Source: Pseudomonas nicosulfuronedens (GTDB lineage: Bacteria; Pseudomonadota; Gammaproteobacteria; Pseudomonadales; Pseudomonadaceae). From it: 64,000 nt of DNA. Positions 56,226 through 64,000 of this stretch are shown here, piece by piece; positions within the stretch are counted from its first letter, which is position 1, and each line of letters starts with the position of its first letter. A program made the position numbers and the translations under genes. The stretch covers positions 20,045-84,044 of the forward strand of contig NZ_SWDV01000037.1 in assembly GCF_005877905.1 (NCBI RefSeq), given 5' to 3'. The notes below the pieces were generated by a model. It was given only the letters and a program-made list of their open reading frames with translations, had not been told where the DNA came from and made no database searches.

Positions 56226-56444
56226 TCAGCCTGTTGCGTGCTGCAATTGGTTCACTCGTTGAATACCGGCGGCGCCGGTCAAACCATCCCAGTTGTCGCC
56301 GCGGCCCTCACGCCAGCCGTTGAGCCAGGATTGCCGGGTAGTGGGATGGGTAAACGGACAGAGGTCGCGAGATTTTCCAGTAATGCCGTGCTGATAACCG
56401 CGCAAAAAGGCTCTTTCCAACGGATCACGCTTAAGTCTTCTCAT
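56226..56444 (-). CDS. rmf: Ribosome modulation factor
   Basis: 72 residues. RMF turns 70S ribosomes into inactive 100S dimers in stationary phase. The family opening MRRLKRDPLERAFLRGY and the later WLNGWREGRGDNWDG are both present. Convergent with pyrD, as in P. aeruginosa. Confidence 0.96.
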   Translation of the reverse strand: MRRLKRDPLERAFLRGYQHGITGKSRDLCPFTHPTTRQSWLNGWREGRGDNWDGLTGAAGIQRVNQLQHATG

Positions 56445-56918
56445 AGGGTGTTGCCCTCACTTGTTGACTGTTATGTCCCGTTGGCCCCCCAGGGAGGCCG
56501 GGCGGAATGTTCCGCCAAATGGGGCGCATTGCCGGCGTGACGCGCCCCGCCCGACACCATTGCGGTGAAGGATTACCCCGAGTTCTATCGAAAGGTTCCG
56601 GGGCTGTGAATGACCAATTTGTCATAAGGACGTAACTCTTATGGGTTTGGGCCATAAGGTTCGTCCGGTTTGCAAAATGCCAGTACGGCATAACCCGCCA
56701 GGGGCGGGAGGTTGCAAAGGATCAAGGAGAAAGGTGTGTCCAGATGCGACTTTCTCTCGTTCCGACGAGTGGGGTGACTTCTGCGACCCGGGGTCGCAGA
56801 CCGGGCTGCCGGTTCATCCCGGAAAATGAATACACAGGGTCGTCCTGGTCGAATCCAGGGTGGCCAACAAGGCCGTAAGCGGCTTTGCTGAAAGGGCTGC
56901 TGCCCGGGAACTATTTGC
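56445..56918. other. Intergenic region between rmf and rlmKL, with a hairpin-rich leader
   Basis: 474 bp; no gene I would accept. Three hairpins lie in the half nearest rlmKL: ATGCC/GGCAT (56677-56691), CCCGCC/GGCGGG (56694-56708) and CTGCGACC/GGTCGCAG (56781-56799). The divergent rmf promoter should be in the left part. A 62-codon frame at 56641 has no convincing site or composition. Confidence 0.6.
56781..56799 (+). other. Perfect 8-bp hairpin in the rlmKL leader
   Basis: CTGCGACC-CGG-GGTCGCAG, 120 bp upstream of the rlmKL start. The small loop and GC-rich stem make it stable in RNA. No T-tract follows. Confidence 0.6.
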
Positions 56919-59102
<2,184 letters not shown>

Positions 59103-59204
59103 GGCCCGAGCGGCGCACGGCCCGGGCCGTGCGTCGCGCGAAAGCTGGGCAAATGGCCATCGACTGCTATAAAAACTGAGTCATCCTGAGAGTTGGGAAA
59201 GCGC

Positions 59205-61616
59205 ATGACCCAGTTGCCGGCCTACCAGCAGTTGCCCGCCGCTCAGGGAGTCGCCAGCCGGAAGAAGGCTCTGCGTGCCGCCTGCGTCGTGCTGGTGGCC
59301 GGTCTCTTGCTGACGGCGTTGCTTGGCTGGAATGTGTGGCGCAATGCCCGCACTTTCCTGGAACAACAATTTTCCCTTGCAGCCGTCGAGCGGATCGAGC
59401 GCGTTCGCGAGCGGCTATCGATGCAGCAGAGCGAACTGGAATCGATCCAGCGCTTCTTTGAGAACTCCGCGAACGTTTCCCGCGAGGAGTTCGAACACTT
59501 CGTCAGCCCGTTGCTGGGCGATACGCTGGGTTACGCCTGGCTGCCGCGCGTGGACCAGCGTCAGCGCGACGCCTTTGAGGTCCGCGCCCATGATGCCGGC
59601 ATGCTCGATTACATGCTTTTCGAGCTGGACCTGCAGGGCCGACCGATTCCGGCACAGGTTCGCGAGCGCTATTTTCCCGTCCTCTATGGTGCCTCCGAAT
59701 ACCTGGAAGAGATGCCCCTGGGCCTGGACCTCAATTCGACCCTGCCGGGGCGCGAGTTGACCCAGCGCGTGATGAAGACGCGTTCGGTGGCCGCCTCCAT
59801 GCCCGTGGTCCTGCCCGGAGCACCGCCAGCGGATTCCACGGGTTTCCTGCTGGCGGCGCCACTCTATCGCAACAGCGCGACGCCCAGCCCGACAGCGGAG
59901 ACCCGAGTCGGTATCCAGGGCATCCTGTTGGCAGCGATCAGCTATCGCCTGCTAATCGAAGAGGGATCGGAAGCGCGCGGCGAGCAGTTGGCGCTGACAC
60001 TGCGGGATGCCAGCGACCCGCGTCCGGATGTGCCGCTGTATCGCAGCCCGGTGGCGGCTGATCAGACGGCGGGACTGGTTGCCGAGCGGCACTTGCCGTT
60101 TGCCGGTCGTGACTACCTGGTGCGCGTCGAGCCTTCCAGTGAATTCCTGCGGCGCAACCAGGGGCACCCGCAGCTTTGGGTAGCGTTCGCTGGAGGGCTG
60201 ACTTCGCTGTTGCTGGCGGGCTATGTGCTGGCGCTGCTGGGGCAACGCCAGCGGGCCCTGCAACTGGTGGACGAGCGCACCGCCGAGCTGCGAGCCAACC
60301 AACTGGAGCTGCAGGAGAACCAGGCTCGCCTGCACTTCGCCATGGACAGCGCCGGCCACGGCGTCTGGGACTGGAGCCTGGATACGGGTAACGTCTTCTA
60401 TTCCCATGCCTGGAAGGCCATGCTCGGCTACCGCGACAGCGAGGTGGGAGCAACCACTGACGAGAGCCTGAGCCGGGTTCATCCCGAGGACAAGGACGCA
60501 CGCTGTGATGCGCTACGCCGGCATCTGCGGGGAGAGTCTTCGCTGTATCAGAGTGAGCATCGGTTGCGCTGCAAGAGTGGCCGCTGGCTCTGGGTTCTGG
60601 ACCGCGGGCAGGTGGTGGAGCGTGACCACGATGGTTCGCCGCGACGCATGATCGGCACCCAGACTGACATCAGTTCGCGCAAGGCCGCCGAGCTTGAGCT
60701 GGGCGAGGTCAACAGCCGCCTGCATGGCCTGCTGGATGCGGCGACCCAGGTGGCTATCGTCTCGACCGACCTGCGCGGCTTCGTGCGCAGCTTCAATGTC
60801 GGGGCGGAGCGCATGTTTGGCTACAGCGCCCAGGAGGTGATCGGGCGGCCAGTGCCGGAGAACGTCTTCGTCAAGGACGAGATCCGCCGACGAGCGCAGG
60901 ATCTGTCGAGCATCCTTGGCCGCGAGATTCGCGGCTTCGATGTCGTCGGCGCTCTCGTGGGCGAGGGGCACGAGGAGCACGAGTGGACCTGCGTGCGCCG
61001 TGATGGCCGGCAGCTGAAGATCAACCTGATCATTACCGGCGTGCGCGACTCTGCGGGCAACACCACGGGGTATCTGGGCATCGCCACTGACATTACCCGG
61101 CGCAAGGAAGCGGAGATGGAGCTGCGGCGCCTCTCGGTCACCGATGCACTGACGGGCATCCACAATCGCCGCTACTTCAAGGAACAATTGGATCAGGCCA
61201 TGGCGCGCTGCGCCCGCAGCGGTGAGCCGTTGTCGCTGGTGATGTTCGATATCGACCACTTCAAGGACATCAATGACCGCTTCGGTCACGAGGCGGGCGA
61301 CATCGTGTTGGTCACCCTGTGCCAACGGATTGCCCAACGCCTGCGCAAGGTGGACGTGTTCTGCCGCCTGGGGGGAGAGGAGCTGGTGGTGCTCTGCCCG
61401 GGAAGCACCACGGAGCAGGCTTGGCAACTGGCAGAGGCTCTGTGGAAGGCCTTGCGCGGGCAGCCGATGGAGGGCGTCGGGGTGGTGACGGCGAGCTTCG
61501 GGGTGGCCTCCTGGTGCCCTGGCGAAAGCGCGGACGATCTGATGCGCAAGGTGGACCGCGCGGTCTATCGCGCCAAGCGGCTGGGGCGCGACCGCCTGGA
61601 GAAGGTCGAAGCCTGA
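59205..61616 (+). CDS. CHASE-PAS-PAS-GGDEF diguanylate cyclase
   Basis: 803 residues from ATG at 59205 (TTG at 59193 is a weaker option). Membrane helix 1 (about 23-43), a periplasmic CHASE sensor (about 70-260), membrane helix 2 (about 322-342), two PAS domains (about 375-490, 500-620), and a GGDEF domain (about 635-795). The active site GGEEL is at 723-727 and the inhibitory RxxD site is at 714-717, exactly five residues before it. It should therefore make cyclic di-GMP in response to an extracytoplasmic signal, with product inhibition. No EAL domain. In PAO1, as I recall, rlmKL and dacB are adjacent, so this gene is additional here. Confidence 0.93.
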   Translation: MTQLPAYQQLPAAQGVASRKKALRAACVVLVAGLLLTALLGWNVWRNARTFLEQQFSLAAVERIERVRERLSMQQSELESIQRFFENSANVSREEFEHFVSPLLGDTLGYAWLPRVDQRQRDAFEVRAHDAGMLDYMLFELDLQGRPIPAQVRERYFPVLYGASEYLEEMPLGLDLNSTLPGRELTQRVMKTRSVAASMPVVLPGAPPADSTGFLLAAPLYRNSATPSPTAETRVGIQGILLAAISYRLLIEEGSEARGEQLALTLRDASDPRPDVPLYRSPVAADQTAGLVAERHLPFAGRDYLVRVEPSSEFLRRNQGHPQLWVAFAGGLTSLLLAGYVLALLGQRQRALQLVDERTAELRANQLELQENQARLHFAMDSAGHGVWDWSLDTGNVFYSHAWKAMLGYRDSEVGATTDESLSRVHPEDKDARCDALRRHLRGESSLYQSEHRLRCKSGRWLWVLDRGQVVERDHDGSPRRMIGTQTDISSRKAAELELGEVNSRLHGLLDAATQVAIVSTDLRGFVRSFNVGAERMFGYSAQEVIGRPVPENVFVKDEIRRRAQDLSSILGREIRGFDVVGALVGEGHEEHEWTCVRRDGRQLKINLIITGVRDSAGNTTGYLGIATDITRRKEAEMELRRLSVTDALTGIHNRRYFKEQLDQAMARCARSGEPLSLVMFDIDHFKDINDRFGHEAGDIVLVTLCQRIAQRLRKVDVFCRLGGEELVVLCPGSTTEQAWQLAEALWKALRGQPMEGVGVVTASFGVASWCPGESADDLMRKVDRAVYRAKRLGRDRLEKVEA

Positions 61617-61622
61617 CGCGAA

Positions 61623-61646
61623 AACCCCGGCCAGTTGGCCGGGGTT
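61623..61646 (-). terminator. Terminator for dacB, possibly bidirectional
   Basis: AACCCCGGCC / GGCCGGGGTT with AGTT loop. Read on the minus strand the 3' arm is followed by TTTT, so it ends the dacB transcript; on the plus strand there is little T-run. Confidence 0.8.
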
Positions 61647-61656
61647 CGGGTGAGGA

Positions 61657-63093
61657 TCAGCGCTTGGTGCTGCTGTAGAGGTCCAGCAGCACCTGGTCGA
61701 GGATCGATGAGGCGCCCCACGGCCGGTTGCTGTTGAGGATCGCCACCACCACCCAGGTGCGGCCGTTGGCGTCGCGGCTGAAGCCGGCGAGGGCGCGTAC
61801 GGTGTTCAGGGTGCCGGTCTTCACGTGGGCTTCTCCGGCCATGGGCGTGCCACGCAGGCGTTTGCGCATGGTGCCGTCCTTGGCCACGATCGGCAGCGAG
61901 GAGATGTACTCGGCAGCGTAGGGGCTATGCCACGCGGCCTGAAGCATGGCAGCCATCTCGCGGGCGCTGACTCGCTCGTCGCGGGACAGGCCCGATCCGT
62001 TTTCCATCACCAGGTGGCTCGCGGTGATGCCCTTGCGCGCTAGCCATTGGCGGATCACCCGCTGGGCAGCCTGGGCGTCGTCCGCGTCGGCGCCATTGCG
62101 ATACTGACGGCCGACCGAAAGGAACAGCTGGCGGGCCATGGTGTTGTTACTGAACTTGTTGATGTCGCGGATGATTTCCACGACATCCGGCGACATGGCG
62201 CGGGCTACCAGAGTGGCGTTCTTCGGCACGGTGCCTTCGCGGTCCTTGCCGAGAATGCTGCCGCCCAACTCCTGCCAGATGCCGCGCACGGCGCCGGCAG
62301 TGTAGGCCGGGTGTTCGAGAAGGGACATGTAGGTCTGCGCGCTGCAGCCCTGCGGAATCTGCCCGGTGGCGACCAGCGAGGTGCCATCGAACTGGGCCAC
62401 TGGGTTGAAGCGCAGTTTCGGCCAGGCGGGGCAGGCTGCGGCCTTGCTGACCTGGATCTGGTTGTCGATGCGCACGTTCGCCAGCGGCGGGTCCATCAGC
62501 ACGGTGGCCTTGTTGCCCTCGGTGCGGATCACCAGACGCACGCTCTTCAGGTTGACCATCAGCGAGTCCGGGCCGACCAGGAAAGGCTTGTTGTCGTCGC
62601 CGCCGTCGTCATTGAAGACTGGCAATTGGGGGATGTTGAAGTAGCTGCGGTCCAGCACCAGGTCGCCGGTGACCTTGTTCACGCCGTTGGCGCGCAGGTC
62701 GCGCATCATCAGCCAGAGCTTCTCCAGGTTCAGCTTCGGATCACCGCCGCCCTTGAGGTAGAGGTTGCCATTCAGGGTACCGTTCTTGAGCTGGCCGTCG
62801 GTGTAGAACTCGGTCTGCCACTGGTAGGTCGGGCCGAGCATCTCCAGGGCGGCATAGGTGGTGAACAGCTTCATGGTCGACGCCGGGTTCACCGAGACGT
62901 CAGCGTTGAAATAGGTAGCGTTGCCTGGACCTTCCAGAGGAATCATCACCAGCGACAGGGCGTCGTCAGTAAGTTTGCTGGCCCGCAGCGCTTTCTGTAC
63001 GCGTTCGGGCAAGGTGCTGTTGATCTGGGCAACGGCCGGCAAGGCGAAGGGCAATAAGGTAGCGAGAGCGAGGACACGCAGAGACTTGAACAT
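61657..63093 (-). CDS. dacB: D-alanyl-D-alanine carboxypeptidase / endopeptidase (PBP4 type)
   Basis: 478 residues from ATG at 63093, the start of a normal signal peptide (cleavage near VAQ, about residue 23). Penicillin-binding motifs of peptidase family S13: SxxK with S72 and K75 (STMK), SNN in KFSNNTMARQL, and KTG in HVKTGTLN. It trims or cuts peptidoglycan cross-links in the periplasm; in P. aeruginosa, PBP4 loss induces AmpC. The start lacks a visible binding site. The frame extends upstream another ten codons. Confidence 0.94.
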   Translation of the reverse strand: MFKSLRVLALATLLPFALPAVAQINSTLPERVQKALRASKLTDDALSLVMIPLEGPGNATYFNADVSVNPASTMKLFTTYAALEMLGPTYQWQTEFYTDGQLKNGTLNGNLYLKGGGDPKLNLEKLWLMMRDLRANGVNKVTGDLVLDRSYFNIPQLPVFNDDGGDDNKPFLVGPDSLMVNLKSVRLVIRTEGNKATVLMDPPLANVRIDNQIQVSKAAACPAWPKLRFNPVAQFDGTSLVATGQIPQGCSAQTYMSLLEHPAYTAGAVRGIWQELGGSILGKDREGTVPKNATLVARAMSPDVVEIIRDINKFSNNTMARQLFLSVGRQYRNGADADDAQAAQRVIRQWLARKGITASHLVMENGSGLSRDERVSAREMAAMLQAAWHSPYAAEYISSLPIVAKDGTMRKRLRGTPMAGEAHVKTGTLNTVRALAGFSRDANGRTWVVVAILNSNRPWGASSILDQVLLDLYSSTKR

Positions 63094-63348
63094 AGAAAAG
63101 GTGATATCCCAGTGGTCGGGCATTGACTTGAAAAAATGAAAAGATGAAGCGCAACACTACAGTTGAAATACTCCCTGTTGGACCGGGAGCTGCGGCACAT
63201 TATGCCGCAAGCCGTTCCAGGATGCGCTGGCCTTCGGATGCCAGTCGTCTCGGAGAGGCTGATCGGGGCATTGTTTGCGCAGGTCCCGGGTATGTTCCGG
63301 ACAAACTCGTGCATCGAGCGGCGAAAGCCCTCCTGAGGAGAGATTCAG

Positions 63349-63696
63349 ATGGCTACCCATCGTTCCCGTCGTTTACGCAAGAAGTTGTGTGTCGATGAAT
63401 TCCAGGAGCTCGGCTTCGAACTGAGTTTCCAGTACAAGGAAGGGACAGACGAAGAGGCAGTCGACGCTTTCATGAAGCGTTTCGCGGGAGTTGCCGTCGA
63501 GCCCAACGATCTGGTTTACAGCGGTTGCGACGAATACGGGTTCATCTGCCTTGCTCGGCGCGGCTCGGTGAGTGCGGAGCAGCGCGAATTGATCGACCGA
63601 TGGCTGAAGCAGCAGCCGGAACTCGCAGGTTTCAGCCTCAGCCCGCTGATCGATGCGTGGTATCCGGACCAGCCAGTCAATCTGCCCGCGCCCTGA
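63349..63696 (+). CDS. YggL-family ribosome-associated protein
   Basis: 115 residues. The opening ATHRSRRLRKKLCVDEFQEL and GTDEEAVDAFMKRF match the YggL/DUF469 family, which in E. coli binds the 50S subunit. Ends in a Pro-rich tail. AGGAG lies 12 bases before the ATG. Its 3' end overlaps the convergent response-regulator gene by 20 bp. Confidence 0.88.
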   Translation: MATHRSRRLRKKLCVDEFQELGFELSFQYKEGTDEEAVDAFMKRFAGVAVEPNDLVYSGCDEYGFICLARRGSVSAEQRELIDRWLKQQPELAGFSLSPLIDAWYPDQPVNLPAP

Positions 63697-64000
63697 GGCT
63701 GATGCTCTCGCCCGTGCCCAGGATTTGCATCAGCGCCCACGCATCGAGGGGCTTCGACAGGCAAGCCAGAATGGGTAGTCCCTTGGCGCGCAGGGTTATG
63801 CGCAGCGCTTGCAGTTCATCGCTATCGCGGCAAGTCAGGAAGACCGCTTGGCGAATATGACCGGCGTTGGTCAGTTCGCTGAGCAGTTCTATGCCGTCGG
63901 CGTCCGGCAGGTTGATATCGCAGAGCAGCAGGTCGAAAGGTTCATTGCGTCGTGCACACTCTTCGCGCGCTTCATTGGCATCAAGAGCGGGCGTCAATCG
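63677..64000 (-). CDS. Response regulator receiver domain, C-terminal part
   Basis: The frame is open at the right edge, so the start is missing. Receiver-domain landmarks are present: the phosphoacceptor Asp in LLLCDINLPDADG, a Thr in FLTCRDSD, and the conserved Lys in CLSKPL. It ends soon after the receiver domain, so it is either a single-domain regulator or the C-terminal receiver of a larger protein. In PAO1 a two-component regulator (PA3045, from memory) is at this place. Confidence 0.85.
   Translation of the reverse strand, partial: RLTPALDANEAREECARRNEPFDLLLCDINLPDADGIELLSELTNAGHIRQAVFLTCRDSDELQALRITLRAKGLPILACLSKPLDAWALMQILGTGESISLRARAD

Noticed and set aside
56641..56829. A 62-codon plus-strand frame before rlmKL
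   Set aside because: No clear binding site, Cys/Pro/Gly-rich non-protein-like composition, and it overlaps hairpins in the probable leader.

Overview
The window comes from a high-GC Pseudomonas chromosome. It carries no plasmid, integrated prophage, insertion sequence, rRNA operon or CRISPR array. From what I remember of the P. aeruginosa PAO1 map, gene order follows PA3116 to about PA3045: usg-like, fimV, truA, trpF, accD, folC, dedD-like, cvpA, purF, metZ, SDR, three tRNAs, AraC, nitrilase-like, fadH, nadK, rhomboid, pepN, moxR/bat operon, gdhB, DUF2835, pyrD, rmf, rlmKL, dacB, yggL-like, response regulator. Two clusters I expect at this locus in PAO1 are missing: xcp (type II secretion) between the SDR gene and the tRNAs, and pel (exopolysaccharide) between gdhB and pyrD. 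This, with the repeat content, suggests a relative of P. aeruginosa (citronellolis/nitroreducens/knackmussii type) rather than P. aeruginosa itself. The species call is inference.

Layout. 1-12.7 kb: plus-strand housekeeping genes for pole organisation, tRNA pseudouridylation, tryptophan, fatty acid, folate, purine and methionine synthesis. 12.7-13.6 kb: terminator, an inverted REP pair, tRNA-Val, two identical tRNA-Asp and a 28-codon gene with a strong ribosome binding site. 13.6-18 kb: AraC regulator and nitrilase-like gene (minus), then 2,4-dienoyl-CoA reductase (plus). 18-25.7 kb: conserved Pseudomonas genes around nadK. 25.9-28.6 kb: pepN.

28.6-36.3 kb holds the most interesting block: a DUF1302 putative outer-membrane barrel, a DUF1329 periplasmic protein, a YCF48/BNR propeller and an MMPL/RND-type inner-membrane pump. 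Its first gene has a well-matched sigma-54 promoter and, about 110 bp upstream, an 11-12-11 palindrome placed like an enhancer-binding-protein site. Together they look like a trans-envelope (probably hydrophobic substrate) transport system. 36.3-38.9 kb holds a secreted cyclase-family enzyme, an AhpD-like protein and a secreted alpha/beta hydrolase among REP pairs.

39-45.8 kb is a minus-strand MoxR/DUF58/DUF4381/BatA/BatB-TPR/BatD operon with overlapping or abutting genes. 45.8-51.9 kb has a DUF1353-like gene divergent from the 1620-residue NAD-glutamate dehydrogenase gdhB. 52-55 kb is a patch of small poorly known genes, including two divergent HTH proteins around a perfect palindrome. 55-64 kb returns to conserved genes (pyrD, rmf, rlmKL, dacB, yggL-like, a response regulator cut by the right edge), with an additional CHASE-PAS-GGDEF protein between rlmKL and dacB.

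REP elements (24 bp, core GGAGCGAGCTTGCTCGC) occur as four inverted pairs in both relative orientations. A diverged REP pair and a different 80-bp palindrome are also present.
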